A DNA stretch of 64,000 bases, taken from positions 692,840 through 756,839 of the forward strand of contig CAUYUJ010015704.1 in NCBI GenBank assembly GCA_963575745.1, in the 5' to 3' direction. Under the pieces are notes generated by a model. That model had not been told where the DNA came from, did no database searches, and saw only the letters and a program-made list of their open reading frames with translations. A program made the translations under genes and the position numbers. Source of the stretch: Prorocentrum cordatum. Lineage: Eukaryota; Sar; Dinophyceae; Prorocentrales; Prorocentraceae. Position 1 is the first letter of the stretch. The number at the start of each line of letters is the position of its first letter. Shown here one piece after another: positions 1-11,785 of this stretch.

Positions 1-327
1 GGCGCCGATGCTGACCGCGCCGACGACGAGGACGGCGTCCTCGCGTTGGTGATGAAGGTCTTGGAAGGAGTTAAACGCGCGCGCGCGTCCGGCGCGCGAG
101 AGTGGCCGCGCGGCATGGCATTATTTGACGCGGATTGTGCCACCGCCCCCCCCCCCCCCCGGCACGCGCGCAAGGGCGTTCGAATAATTTTGGCGCGCGG
201 CGCGAGAGGCCCGCTTGGCAGAATTCCATCAACAAGTTGCACCACTTATGGTATTCTAAATGATTCGCAGCGCGGGCGCAGGCATTTTTGAAAGCTGATG
301 TTGCGAAACCCTATGTTTTTTTTTTGC
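1..327. repeat. Truncated copy of the ~1.25-kb satellite
   Basis: The left edge of the window lies inside a copy of the satellite seen again at 3,541-7,975. The stretch starting 'gccgatgctgaccgcgccg', the run of C at about 145-160, and the phrase 'ggcgcgagaggcccgcttgg' recur near 4,550-4,740, 5,840-6,020 and 7,050-7,250. The copy ends near 327, where a different repeat element starts. No coding capacity is credible here: the short open frames change frame between copies. Confidence 0.75.
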
Positions 328-955
328 CCCAGCTCTTGATGAGTTGGGCCCTCGATGTGAAGAGACAGCGCCACGCGTCTCCCTCCTCTTCCCGCTGCGC
401 CCCTGTCGGCGCGCCCCCCGCGCGCTGCGTGACCCAATAGGGAGTTCCACCGAAGGTCCCAGAGGCGGAACTCGCACGGCATCCCGCGCCATTTTGGCAC
501 GCGCTTCGCGGCCCCATGGGGGGGCCCACCCAAGGTCCCAGCGGCGGAACTCGCGTGGAATCCCCGCCCCATGTTGGCGCACCACTCACACGTTTCGTGG
601 CCCCATAGGGAGCTCCACCACATGGCGCGCCCCTCACGCTTTTCGCGGCCCCATACGGAGCTCCACTTCAGGTTCCAGCGGCGGAACTCGCATGGCGACC
701 CCGCCCCATTTTGGCACTCCCCTCGCACGGCTCGCGGCCCCATCGGGGGCTCCACCGGAGGCCCCAGTGGCAGGATTCGCATGGCGGCCCCGCTCTATTT
801 TGGAACGCCCCTCGCACGGTTCGCGGCACCGCATTGAGCTCCACCGAAGGCCCCAGCGGCAGGGTTCGCATGGCGGCCCCGCCGCATATTGGCGCGCACC
901 TCGCGCGCTTCGTGGCTCCATAGGGGGCCCCGCGTTAGGTCCGGCGACGGAGCTC
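328..955 (-). repeat. 89-bp minisatellite array, copy A (degenerate, ~7 units)
   Basis: Units carry the core 'ccccatagggagctccacc' with diverged spacing and base changes. The array is in the reverse orientation to the one at 11.8-13.4 kb. It is preceded by a leader 'gttgggccctcgatgtgaag' followed by a pyrimidine-rich stretch, closely like the leader at 31,020-31,060. The element sits inside a satellite copy, so it was probably inserted there. Open frames on both strands are by-products of the repeat. Confidence 0.75.
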
Positions 956-1480
956 GCGCGGCGGCGCCGCCCCATCATGGCACGCCCGAGAGGCGGCGGC
1001 CCTCGCCAGAAGCTGGGCTTCACCGAGTTCATCCGCGAGGCGTGACCTGAGGAGCGGCCCGCCCGGGCCTCGCCGTCTCCACCGTTTGGCCTCGCGCCGC
1101 GGGCGACCCGCGCGCGTCGCAGGGGCCGTCTCGGGGCGACCAGCGCCTCGCTCGCCCCCGTCGTCGCTCTGCCCGGCGGCCAGAGCCTTGCTTGCTTTCG
1201 GCCAGCCAGCTAGCTCTCCTTGCTCCGCGCGGCGGGCGACCCGCGCGCGTCGCCGGGGCCCCTTCGACCGGCGCGCGTCGCGGGACTCCGCGCGGCGCCG
1301 CGCTTGCAGCCATGGGCGCTGGCGCGCGCGGGCAAAAAGGCAGAAGAAGAACGGGGGGGAAGCGGGCGCGATTCTCGCGAGGGGCGCGCCGACATTTGGA
1401 ATCCAATGCCCCTCTGTTATGAGGCCGTTGTTTAGGAGAGGAAACAGAGGACAGAGTGTTTACACCTTTTTGATGAATTA
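956..1480. other. GC-rich unassigned DNA with one direct repeat
   Basis: No gene recognised. The 20-bp string 'gggcgacccgcgcgcgtcgc' occurs at 1,101-1,120 and again at 1,234-1,253, 133 bp apart, so part of this stretch is a diverged tandem duplication. The rest is CG-dinucleotide-rich. Confidence 0.5.
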
Positions 1481-2109
1481 GTGAATTCAGCATGGGTCCG
1501 GCTCGAAGTGCCTCGAAGAAAGCGCGCGCACCCGAAGTGCAGACATATGGCTATATGCGGACCCGGGACACTTTGCTTCCCGTCGTCGTCCTCGCCCTTG
1601 CTCCGTTCCCCTTCCTTTCCTCCCTCCCCTGGATGGTGTCGAAAGCGTCCGCGGCTCGGGCGGGGGGGCCCCCCCTTCCCACCTCCCTTATTATTCCTAG
1701 CTCCTCTTTGCCTCCCTGCTCCACCGTCCGTCGTCCTAACTCGCCCGCCCTCCTTGTTCGAAAAGTGAAGTCCCTGGTGCCGCGTGCCCGCGTCAGCGGT
1801 AAATGATTTTTCGGTATCCGAGCATAGCGGCGCAACCAAACAGAGGGGAATGCCACTGCGAGAGTTCGGGGCGCAACCAAAATGCGGGGCCGCCGAGCAC
1901 AGTCGCATCGCTAACATGTAAATTATAGGCGCCTGCGGCGAGGTCCGCCCCCCTGCCAGAGCAGTGGTCTTTATGGCGACGCGTGGAGCTTTGACTGTTA
2001 AGAGGTCCATGGCATGTGACATCTTTCGTGTTTTCGGATTGTTGCGCGGTATTCTTTGGAGTCCTTCGAGGCCTTTTGGGGCGTCTTCGGGCCGTTGGGG
2101 GCCGCTTTG
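1481..2109. other. Unassigned, pyrimidine-rich DNA
   Basis: Nothing recognisable as a gene. Pyrimidine runs cover about 1,575-1,760. The open frames have biased Pro/Ser/Arg composition and no domain-like pattern. Confidence 0.4.
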
Positions 2110-2610
2110 GCGCCGCGTTGCACCGCGGCCGCCCTGGGCCAGGGAAGCACGCATTCGCGGTTCTCTCGGGGGCGCCCTGGGCCGGGGAAGTGTGTATTTG
2201 CATTCCCCCTAGCTGGGCATGTCATGCTCGGATGTGGATTGGCAAAGTCGGGGCGCCCTCGAGGTGGCGAGCGTTTGCCTTGTCGACATGCGCAGATCAA
2301 GGTGTGATCTGTGTACACAGCTTGTGTCTTCAACTGTGTATTTTCGTGTGTGGGCCCGCTGTTTACACAGATCGTGGTGTGATCTGTGTACGCAGATCTC
2401 GTTCCCATCTGTGTATTTGGAGTGTGTCCCTCGCGGGTGGTGTTGGCTGGGCGGGAATTTTCGCGTTTCTCTCCCGGCTGGTCCAGGGGGGGCGTCGTGC
2501 GCGGTCGAAATGCACAACTCGTATCTCCAACTGTGCATTTGTTGCGCGCCGTTCGCTGGAGTGGTCACTGGGCGGGAGTTTTCCGCGGGTGTCCCGGCTG
2601 GCCTAGGAGG
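2110..2610. repeat. Nested imperfect direct repeats
   Basis: Three small duplications lie close together. 'cgccctgggcc(a/g)gggaag' occurs twice about 43 bp apart near 2,128-2,190. 'tgtgatctgtgtac' occurs at about 2,302 and 2,378. 'ctgggcgggaattttc'-like blocks recur about 122 bp apart near 2,445 and 2,567. They look like a decayed minisatellite. Confidence 0.5.
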
Positions 2611-3410
2611 GGGCCGTGGTCTGGGCATGCAAAGGCGCGGGGGGGTGGGGATGATGGGCTGCGGGAGTGAAGGGGTTGGATAGGAGGGGTGGCCTAGGGG
2701 CCAAGGATGAACGGGAGTGGACGAGAGCGGAGGAAATGAGCCCAGGAAGATTTGCATCATCGGCGTCAGCATCACGAGGGCGAGGGAGTTGGGGGGGGGC
2801 GGAAGTCGGGGGCATGATGTGCACTAGGGCGTAGAGGATGGGAGGAGGGCAGGCGCGTGGACGATGGGCGAACGAATCCGGCGCAGGAGGACGACGAGGA
2901 ACGACGTGAATTGGCACATGGGGGGGGAGCAATGTGGATGAAGGGCATGATGAGGACCGGGGCAATCGGTGGGGCATGAGGAGGGTGGGGCCACAGCGAA
3001 GGGATATTTGGAAGAGGCGGGAGGCGGGGCATGAGTTCGAGGCGGGCGCCAGCTAACGATTAGCTGAACAGTGTTTTGCGCGTCCTTGCGCCCCCAGAAC
3101 ACAGTGACCGGTTGCAGAACTTCATGATATGGGTAATCGTGCGCTTCGTGCTTCCAGGCCAAAGGCTCGAGTCCGCGACGCCCCTTGGCGTCGCGATGAT
3201 GCCGCCCCGATTTGCCAGACCGCGCATGCACAGATGCGCAGAATATGCGTTGCAACGTTTGTTTCATGACCCTCTCTATTTTAACAGACCCACGTTGGAA
3301 TCCAAGCCGACATGGGCGTCGACAGTTCTGCGCGTAGACTCGCGCGCGCGAAGATTCATTCACAATCAGACTCAGTCGCGCTCTGACTCGCCCGCTCTCA
3401 GTCTCTCCCA
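2611..3410. other. Unassigned DNA
   Basis: No gene or clear repeat seen. About 2,640-3,040 is G-rich on the given strand, and the remainder is ordinary high-GC sequence. Open frames of 80-240 codons exist on both strands but have low-complexity Pro/His/Arg composition. Confidence 0.4.
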
Positions 3411-3540
3411 CGCAGTCATGTCGCCTTCGCTCGCGCCGCGTGCCCCGCCGCGGACGTCGGCGCGCCCCTCGCGCGGTTCGTTGCCCCAGAGGGGGCGCGG
3501 GCGGAGATGGCATGCGCGATTGCGGCATTCGCAACTGCAT
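3411..3540. repeat. Remnant of the 89-bp element with its conserved flank
   Basis: A single decayed unit ('ggcgcgcccctcgcgcggttcg', shortened here to its recognisable core 'cccctcgcgcggttcg') is followed by a flank resembling the right flank of the array at 31-32 kb. That flank contains 'gcggcattcgcaactgcatg' and then 'gtttgggtccttcgcca'; the 32,065-32,100 version reads 'atggttgggtcctttgcca'. This suggests the element once stood here and lost its array. Confidence 0.5.
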
Positions 3541-6500
3541 GCGTTTGGGTCCTTCGCCAGGCTAATTATGGTTGCGGGGCGCTCGGTTTTGAATTCCCTG
3601 CGAAACGCGAGGTATTTTACATATTTGGGCACGCGCGCGCGACGACGCGCGCGCGCTTCTTTGCGCTTCTTTTGCAGGGGGCTCTCGCGACAGCACGCGC
3701 GCGAGGGCGCCCGATTGATTTCGACATGCGCGCGCGAACGTCGTTGTTGCAGCATGTTTCGAAACTGTTGAACAACCGATGCTTTTCTCGAGAATTCGCA
3801 AGAGCGCGCGCAAGTAGTTCTTTTTTGAAAAAATAGGTTCGAAGCTTTGTTTTTCAATGTGCATTGAGCGCTCGATTTTGAATGCCTTGCGAAACCTGAG
3901 CAGAACAAATCGTCACGCGCGCGCGGCGAGGCGCGCGCGTCCACTTCGTTTTGATTTGTGCAGGGGGTTCTTGGACACTGATTGTAGATGAACGAGTGCG
4001 CGCGCATTTCTTGTGCAGAGTATGACGGGGAGGGGTCGATGCCGGTCTGCTTGGGATGGCATGAATTCATTCGGATGGGCGGTGAGGCAGAACCACATGT
4101 CAATTGCAAGACGATGAAGGGGGCCGGATAATCGAGGGGGGCTCTAATTTGTGTTAAGAAAGGATAATTAATTCCTGTTCGCAGTGAGTCGCCAACTCCA
4201 CTGCCCCCGCAATCATCCCGCACACCCGCCCGCAACTGGGTGTTCAAAACCCACTCGCCGGCGATTGCGATGAGTGCTCGGCGTTGGCTGGGGCATCTCT
4301 GCGGCCGCGCAAGCCCGCGCATGCTCGCACGCGTGGCGGCCAGCTAGCTCCGCGCGACCGACGTGGCCGCGGCGGCGCTGACCGCTGGGCACATCCCAGC
4401 GGGAACTTCATTGCACGTCGGTAACTCGGGCGTGGCGGTACCGCGGCGACGTCGACAACGGCATGCGCGACGATGATGGTAGCGGCGTTGGTGACGACGA
4501 TGACAGCGGAAACGGCGTGGCCAGTGGCAGCGTCGATGTCGATCGCGCCGACGACGACGACGGCGCTCCCGCATCGGTGATAGAGGCTTTGGAAGGAGAT
4601 CGACGCGCGCGCGCGGCCGACGCGCGAAGTGGCCAGCATGGCATCATTTGACGCGGATCGCTCCCCCCCCCCCCCCCCCTCTTCAAGCACGCGCGCAAGG
4701 GTGTTCGAATGATCTCGGCATGCGGCGCGAGATGCCTGTTGGGCAGACTTCCGTGAGCACGTTGAAAAACTTTTTGGTTTCTGCTAGATTCGCCAGAGCG
4801 CGAGCGCGAGCGTCTTTGACAACGGACGTTGCAAAACCATATGTTTTTCTTTGTTTTCGGGGAGTTCGGTTTTGACATCTTTGCGACACCGAAGGTTTTG
4901 GATGGATTTCGGCACGCGCACGCGACGGCGCGCGCGCGCGTGCACTTCGCTTTTTTTTGGCAACGTATGCTTGCGGCAGCGCTCGCGCGTGAGCGCTCGA
5001 GCGATTTCGACGTGCGCGCGCGAGTCGTTTTTGTTGTACCGTTTGAAAATGTTGAAAACCCGATGGCGTTCTTGAGTTCGCGAGGGCGCGCGTGCAAGCT
5101 TTTTCGGAAAGCCACGTTGCGAAACTTATTCTCTGGTTTCGAGTTTTTTAATCGGCGTAGCTGTTTTTGAAGTCCGCACGCAGCCGTAGGTTTTTGAAGG
5201 ATTCCGGCGTGCGCGAGGCGAGCAACGGCGCGCTCGCGCGCGCTCCGTTATATTCGTTGCCAGGGATTCTTGGAAACTCATGATTTGTGATAAGCGAGTG
5301 AGGCGGGTGGGCGATGCCGGCCCTGCTGGGATGGTCTGAATTTAAAGTTTGGATGGGCGAGGGGGCAGAATCATATGCAAATTGCAATGCGAATTGGGGT
5401 GCCGACAATCCTGGGGGGGGCGGAGAATCGATTGATTATCCTGGTGAGAAACGCGAGTTCACGAATGCTGTCAGTGAGTTGTCAACTCCACTGCTCGCGC
5501 AACCACCCCGCCCGCCCGTCCGCCTGCAACTTGGCGCGCAAAACCCATGCGGCGGTGTTTGCGATAAGTTCTTGGCGATGGCTGATGCATCCCCGCGCGC
5601 CAGCCCGCGCAGGCTCGCGCGCGAAATGGTCAATTTGTTCAGCGCGACCGACGCGGCCGCACTCGCGCTGGCCGCAGGGCACTTCCCAGCGGGCACTTCG
5701 TTGCGCGTCGGTGACTGGGACAGGCGCGGCATCGCGGCGACGCCGACAACGTCGAACGCGACGATTAGAGTAGCGATGAGGGTGACGATGGTGGCGATGG
5801 CGACGGCAAGGCCAATGTCCGCGCCGATGTCGATCGCGCCCGCCTGCAACGATGACGGCGCGCTCGCGTCGGCGATGAAGTTTGCGGGGGGAGTTCGACG
5901 CGCGCGCGCGGTCGAGCCGCGCGGGCGGCCTGCGCTGAGTTATGCGACGCCGATCGTGCCCCCCAGCGCGTGCGCAGGGTCGTTCAGATGAGTTCGACGC
6001 GTGGCGCGAGAGGCCCGCTTGGCAGAAATACATGACAACCTTGAAGACATGGACGTTCCAACGCAATTGTTTTAATTTGTTTTGTCGGGGGCGCCCTTGT
6101 TTTGAAATCCGCATATAACACTAAGTGTTTGAAGGGTGCCCACGCGCGCGCGACGACGCACGCCTTTCCCGCATGTTGCATGAAGTTCCTTGCGACATCA
6201 CGCGCGCAAGGGCGCTCGGATGATTTCGACGCGCGCGAGCGAGAGGCCCGTTCGGTAGCACGAGATGAACACGTAGAACAGACAATCGATGTGTTTGAAG
6301 CATCGGCAAGAGCGCGAGCGCAGACTTTGTTTGAACATCGCCGTTGTGGAGCCATGCGTGTGACATCTGTTTTCGCGGCGCGAAACCTCATGTTGTTCTA
6401 CAAGGTTTCGGCCTTCAGGCGCGACGACGCGCGCGCGTGCGCACTCCGTCTCATCTGTTGCGACGGATTTCTGGCAGCTCGTGGTTTTTCTTCCCCCCCA

Positions 6501-7975
6501 TAAGCGAGCGCGCGCGCATCGTATCTTCTGCAAAGGATGAGGGCAACCAGTTCCGGCCTGCCTGGGATGGTTTGAATTCGTATTTTGGATGAGCGATGGG
6601 GGCAGGATCGCACGTGCATTGCACACCCCCAGGTGGCACCGATAAGTCTTGGGGGAGAGGTGGATCCTATTTGTTTGTTGGGGGAGGAAGATATTTTCTG
6701 GCCGCAGTGAGAGCCCGCTGCTCGCGCAACCATCCCACCCACCCACCCGCCCGCAACTTAGTGTGCAAAACCCATGCGGCGGCGACTGCGATGAGTGCTT
6801 GGCGTTGGCTGATGCATCCCCGCGGCCGCGCAAGCCCGCGCATGCTCGCGCGCGAACTGGTTTCGCGCGACCGAAGCGGCCGCGCTCGCGCTGGCGGCCG
6901 GGCAATTCCCAGCGGAAGCTTCAGTGCGAGTCGGCGACTTGGGCGAGCGCGGCATCATGGCAACGTCGACGAGGGTAGACGCGATGATGGTAACTGCGGC
7001 GCTGGCGACGATGGTGGCAACGATAACGACGACGGCAGCGCCAGTGACGGCGCTGATGCTGATCAGGCCGGCGACGATGACGGCGTTCTCGCGTCGGTGA
7101 TGCACAATTTGGACGGAGTTCGACATGCGCGCGCGGCCGACGCGCGAGAGTGGCCCGCACGATATTATTTGACACGGATCATGCCCCCCAGCACGCGCTC
7201 CGGCGCCAACGTGTTCGAATGGTTTCGACATGCGGCGCGAGAGGCCCGTTTGGCCGAATCGAACGAACATGGTTCCCGAAAGAATTTGAAGGAACGCGAG
7301 GGGGGCCATTTTTGAACGCTGATGTTGCAAAACCAAGTAGGTATATAATTTTTCAGGACGCTCGATTCTGGCATCCCTACGAAACTTGGGGTTCTTGAAG
7401 GATTCCCGCATGCGCGCGCGACGACGCGCGCGCGAATTTCGTCCCATTCGCTGCAAGGGGTTCTTTCGACAGCACGCGCGCAAGGGCGTTCGAGCCATTT
7501 CGACACGCGCGCGCGAGAGGCACGTTTCGTAGCACGTGATGAACATGTTGAACTACGGCTTCCCATCAGCAAAATCGCGAACGGAGGCTTTTGGTTGAAC
7601 CTTTATATTGTTGCGAAACCATGTGTGGTGTTTTATGTTACCGGGATTCGATTTTGAACGCCCTACGAAACCCACAGTTGTCCAATGATTTCGGCATGCG
7701 GGCGTGACGACGTGCGCGTGTGTTTTTCGTTTGGTTTTTGGTTGGTTGGCAAAGGGCTGGTGAACAAAAACTGATGGATATTGATGAACGAGTGCGCGCG
7801 CATTGCGTTCTCTGCCGAGGATGAGGGGGGAATATCGGTTTGGCTGGGATGCTATGGGTTTACATGTAGTGCGGACGATGGGGCAGAATCATATGCAAAT
7901 TGCAATGCGAAGTTGGGGCCCGTTAGGTCCGGGGGGGAGGGGGGGAGATCCGATTACTTTACCAGGAAAACAGTG
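3541..7975. repeat. Degenerate tandem satellite, period ~1.24-1.28 kb, ~3.5 units
   Basis: The landmark 'ggcagaa(t/c)ca' followed by 'atgcaaattgcaatgcga' (or a decayed form) falls at about 4,086, 5,364, 6,601 and 7,882, giving spacings of 1,278, 1,237 and 1,281 bp. A second landmark, a GAC-GAT-rich block ending 'gacggcg', repeats in register. Within each unit is a shorter sub-repeat built around 'gcgcgcgacgacgcgcgcgc' and 'acgcgcgcaagggcgttcga'. Units differ by many substitutions and indels, so the array is old. The last unit is cut off near 7,975. No conserved open frame survives in all units. Confidence 0.8.
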
Positions 7976-8399
7976 AATCGATGCGAGGCGTCGCCGAGTC
8001 CGCGACGGCGACCATGGAAACGCCAGACCTATTCGCAGGCAAAGATGACGGACGGCGACGAGGCGGCGACCGGGCGGCGACGGCGAATACGGAGCCGCCA
8101 GACCAGCCCGCAGGCACAGCTGCCCAGAAAAGGGCTACGCACCCCTAACCTAAGTGCAAGCACCGTTTGGAGCGTGGGCACGCCCAAGGTCTGTTGCATC
8201 GCAGCGCAAGAATCAGAGCGGCACGGCCGTGGAGCGAGGCGCGCCGCCGACCCGGGCAGCGTGCCCGAGCTTTGGAAGGCGGGGCCCGTGGAGGTGTACA
8301 GCGGCCAGGCCCAGAAGGAGACTGGCCCCGCCGCCCCTCCGAGCCCTTGTTCCCTTCGCAGCCCATACCTCCGTCCCCTCCTCTTCCTCCCTTTTTCCA
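7976..8399. other. Unassigned DNA between satellite and pyrimidine tract
   Basis: No gene recognised. A frame is open on the + strand through this stretch into the pyrimidine tract, but its composition follows the local base bias and it has no recognisable domain. Confidence 0.35.
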
Positions 8400-8640
8400 T
8401 CCCGCCCTTTACCACCTCCTCCTCCTCCTTCTCCTCCTCCTCTTCCTCCTCCTCCTCCTCGTCCTCCTCTTCCTCCTCCTCCCCCCTCCTCCTTGCGCAC
8501 CTCCCTTTCTTCGGGCGCTTCCTAATGGACAACCGGCCCTCTCACTCCTTGTTCTTCTCCCCCTCCTCCTCCCTTCCTCTCCTCCTCCTCCTCTTTCTCC
8601 TCCTTCTCCTCCTCCTCCTCTTCCCTCTCTTTCCTCGAAG
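8400..8640. repeat. (TCC)n-rich pyrimidine tract
   Basis: About 240 bp are nearly pure C/T on the given strand with TCC/CTC triplets. Long open frames on either strand here encode only poly-Ser, poly-Pro, poly-Leu or poly-Glu and are not genes. Confidence 0.9.
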
Positions 8641-9589
8641 AGAGCTCGTCTTCACGAAACCGCCAAAGTTCTTTGTCGTCGTCGTCCTCATCTCTCGATG
8701 GACACTCCTCGTTTTTCGTCCCTCGAAGACAGCACGTCTCCGCCCTCCCCAGACCCAGATCTCCCTACCTTCAGGGGCGGATTAACCGACTCCTGGCAAA
8801 CCGACAGTGCCTGCTCACCCTCAATAGTAGCTGTGCGGATACGCCCGCATTGACTCGCAACACGTACCGTGTTCAACAAGTCTGGTTTGAACATGCCGCG
8901 CGTTGGTTCGGCGCGTGTTGGCCGACCCCTTTGGCGAACGTATCGCGCCAGACCTACGTTTTCAGCGTACGTGTTGAGATCCGTGCCAGCATTTGACGAG
9001 CTGTGCGTAGCGTATCATGGCAGCAGAGCGCTCCAGGCACCCCTCTTCGCACACTCGTCCGTGTCCCGTCGGAAGGCGAGGGGCTCGTTGCGGCAGGGGC
9101 TCGTCACGGAAGAGGTCGGCTTGGCCGCGCCTTCTTTCTTTTCCGTGTCCTCTCCTCCAAAATAGCACGTCTTCGCGACACGGCCATCCTCAGTAGCCCT
9201 TGCCCTCCTCGTCTTCCCCCTTTTTCCTTTTGCTCCTACTCCAGCTCCTCCGCCGCCGCGCCGCTTTTCGAAGACCTCGCCTAGACCTCCGAAGGATCGA
9301 GGTTCCAGGACGAGGACGAGGAGGAGAATGAGTGGGAGGCTCGAGGAGGAAAAGGAGGAGGACCTGGAGGACGAGGAGGAGAAGGGCCACCTGATCCTCC
9401 TCGTCGTCTCCCTCCTCTCCCTCCTCGGCCGCGTCCTCGAAGTTCGATGGCCCATGCCTTTTTTGAATAGCTTTCCGCCCCACGTGGACCTCCAGAAGCC
9501 TCCTAGTCGCCACGATTTGGGTCCGCCCCGAAGCTCTGGCCAGAACGCTCTCCAGTATTTTCCCAGGGGCTGATTTCTGAAAGCCGAGC
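8641..9589. other. Unassigned DNA with a purine tract
   Basis: No gene recognised. 9,305-9,395 is purine-rich (GGA/GAG). The remainder is mixed high-GC sequence whose open frames overlap on both strands. Confidence 0.4.
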
Positions 9590-9780
9590 CCAGACCTCCC
9601 GAGACTCCGAGGCAGGGGCGAGCCCAAGGGGGAATGCTGAGGGGGCGGGCCTTTTCAGAAGGCTCGGAAGGCCTCGGGCCTTCGAGAGGTGCTCTGAGCC
9701 TCCTCCGACGACAGAGGCGGCTTCTCAGAAGGCGCGAGGGCTTCTGAGAAGTCCCGCCGCCTTCGGAGGCATGCTCCCTC
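9590..9780. repeat. Dispersed 'CTTCTGAGAAG' repeat, copy 1
   Basis: About 150-190 bp share order and wording with 33,695-33,870. Both contain 'ggccttttcagaaggctcgg', then 'aaggcctcgggccttc', then 'ggcggcttctcagaa', and end with the palindrome-like 'gcttctgagaag' and 'ccgccgcctt'. The many small inverted repeats would fold on either strand. Both copies are in the same orientation. Confidence 0.75.
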
Positions 9781-9799
9781 CCACTTACCCCCCCCCTCC

Positions 9800-9862
9800 T
9801 GGGCGCCAGCACTGACAGCAGCACCAGCACCAACACCGACACCAGCACCGACAACAGCAACC
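9800..9862. repeat. CAGCACCAA/CCGACA minisatellite
   Basis: A short run of 'cagcaccagcaccaacacc' type repeats lies directly upstream of the LINE-like reading frame and continues into it in the same frame as Ala/Pro/Thr codons. It may be a low-complexity linker in that protein or simple slippage DNA. Confidence 0.6.
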
Positions 9863-9886
9863 GATGGAGACAAGAGCAACCGATCT

Positions 9887-10315
9887 GAGTCTTGGGTTCA
9901 TGTCATACGGAGGAGTACCTCCACCGCTTTGGCACACGCCAAACGAGCACGAGTCGACGATTGGACCGACGTATACTTCAAGTGAAAATGGGCGTTCGCA
10001 GCACGCGTGGCCAACCACGATCACGACAGGTGGACACGACTGAGTGCAAGCTGGGACCCATGTACACACGACCTACGCCCAGCCTTTCGCCGACATGGCG
10101 GGCAAAATCATATTTGGCATGATGACATTGTATCTTATCTACATGACGTGGCCGACACCGACAACGATTTCAAATGGTGGGTGTTGGCCCAGAACCTACC
10201 ATGGTGGAAGACTCGTGAAGAAGGCTTCTTGGATTATATGCGTCGCTTCCTCCACTACGGCAATTACAACGAGCGAGCCTTCTGGCGCTCCGGCGCCCCA
10301 GCCGGGCTCTCATAG
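9887..10315 (+). pseudogene. C-terminal end of a non-LTR (LINE) retrotransposon ORF, with internal stop
   Basis: One frame runs from about 9,887 to a stop at 10,313-10,315 and is broken only by TGA at 9,983-9,985. The reading gives ESWVHVIRRST, then KWAFAARVA, RWTRLSASWDP, HIWHDDIVSYL, and a tail with WWVLAQNLPWW. From general knowledge, the extreme C-terminus of many LINE reverse-transcriptase proteins has the order kW..AGHvaR, rWt....W.P, RW.DDI and a closing W..A. The match is in order and spacing, not in a catalytic residue, since the RT core is not present. This is inferred to be the usual 5'-truncated LINE end. A CT microsatellite follows at 10,335. It could instead be an exon of a host gene carrying the same domain. 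Confidence 0.5.
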
Positions 10316-10334
10316 GGCCGTCCTTGCAGGACGT

Positions 10335-10343
10335 TTTCTGGCG

Positions 10344-10382
<39 letters not shown>

Positions 10383-10386
10383 CCCT
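10335..10386. repeat. (CT)n microsatellite
   Basis: An almost uninterrupted CT dinucleotide run lies just downstream of the LINE-like fragment. It is simple-sequence DNA. Confidence 0.95.
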
Positions 10387-11785
10387 CCCTGGGCGTGCCG
10401 CCGACCGAGGTCTCGTGGGTGTCTGCTCTGCCTCGGGTCTGTCTCGTGGCCGTCGGCAGAGGCAGCTCGGGAACAGCGCAAGCTGCCCAAGGGGAAGTGG
10501 CCGAGAGGTCCAGGAGGAATCCGAGGCCTCGCGAAGGCTCGAGGCTCGAAGGCTGAGGCTCGAAGGGCTCGATGTGTCTTGTTCGTGCCTGGGTTCTCAT
10601 GGGGCGCTCGCGTCGCCACTGCCGCGTCCGCCTCGAAATGCAAGCCACAACGCACTCTTGGAGAGGTCGATCCGGGGGCCAGGGTTTGAGGTAGGGGGCT
10701 CCGAACTTAAGCCTTCAACTCCCCGCGTGTCCCTTCGATTCCGGCCTCCTGGAGGCCGCTTGTGGACCAGGGGGGGGCTATCACACATTGCTCGGGGACG
10801 AAAGCTGCCCCCCCCGGGGAGGGGTCGGGAGTTCTGGGGTCGCGGACTGAACAAAAACCTGTCGTCGGACGTCTGGCGACACTCAGCGGGTCGAACATTG
10901 TCGAGACGGCCCGTGTTTTGCCATTCGGGGCCTCTCGCAGGCTCATCAGCAGACATGACTCAAGTCATTGAGATACTTGGGACCATCAGCAGACATGACT
11001 CAAGAGGCTTACGCCATTCCGCCGACCCCCAGAAGGGTGAATTCGTCAGGAGTCGTGCCACCGTGCCTGGCCTGTGGGTCAGGACCCTCGGGGATGCAGC
11101 TGAGGGTCTCCTGGAATGCCTCTCGGGGGCCTCTTGGAGGGCCCTTGGGGGCATCTGATTGGCTTCTGGGGGCCTCTCGGGGGCCTCTTTGGTGTCTCTT
11201 GGAAACCTCGTGGGGCCTCTTCTGTGGGCGCCTGTGACACTTTTGAGACCTTCAGCTGTAATTACTCTGGAGGAGAAGCCGGCCCCGTGTAAGGGGTCGA
11301 GAGGTCGGAGTGGGCATGTCTCGAACAAGTCGATCCCTCGAGTGTTCGGGTCCCTCGGTTATCAAGGCGCCTGGGTCCAGGATCCAGGTCGTCGAGTGTC
11401 TCTGTGTTTCTGGTGGGGACGTCCGCGGGAGCCCTCTGCAGGTCTGTGGTCTCTGGAACCCCCCAGGTGGCCAGTCTCTGGGATTTCTCTCCTGCTGCTG
11501 CTCACGCATGTACCCGACGATGCGTTGTTTTTCATCCGCGGTCACTGTTTCCCAATACGTGTGCCGTCAAGCTTCGCAGAAGTTCCTTTCCAGAGTTTTT
11601 CCAGAGCTCCTTCGAAGGACCTTCCAGAAGCTTCTGTCGCCCTGCTATCCGGGTTAGGGGCACCACAAGTTTTCTTCCGCAGTTACAAGGTTCTTGTCCA
11701 TTTCATTGGGAACAGCGTTCGTCCCGGATCAATTTCTTGTGGGCCGCGGGCCCCAAGGCAGCCCCTTTTGAAGCAAAAATCGTGT
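10387..11785. other. Unassigned DNA with small direct repeats and a CTCTTGGGG fragment
   Basis: No gene recognised. The 20-bp string 'catcagcagacatgactcaa' occurs at 10,944 and 10,984. About 11,090-11,235 is a short run of 'cctcttgggggcc'-type units, the same family as at 16.3, 25.1 and 29.5 kb. The stretch 10,795-10,890 ('gggtcgggagttctgggg', then 'cgcggactga') resembles pieces near 14,245-14,285 and 16,018-16,040, so it is partly dispersed repeat. Confidence 0.45.

Noticed and set aside
480-720. 'ccattttggc' words in the 89-bp array as further spliced-leader relics
   Set aside because: The match is only about 10 bases and is part of the array unit (cattt(t/c)ggcac); what follows differs from the leader (cacacccctc instead of tcaag).
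8029-8532. Glu-rich and Ser/Pro-rich frames over the TCC tract
   Set aside because: Simple-sequence DNA, open on both strands; no non-repetitive domain attached.
9015-9860. 281-codon minus-strand frame
   Set aside because: It runs through a CTTCTGAGAAG repeat and purine-rich tract and has no domain-like segment.
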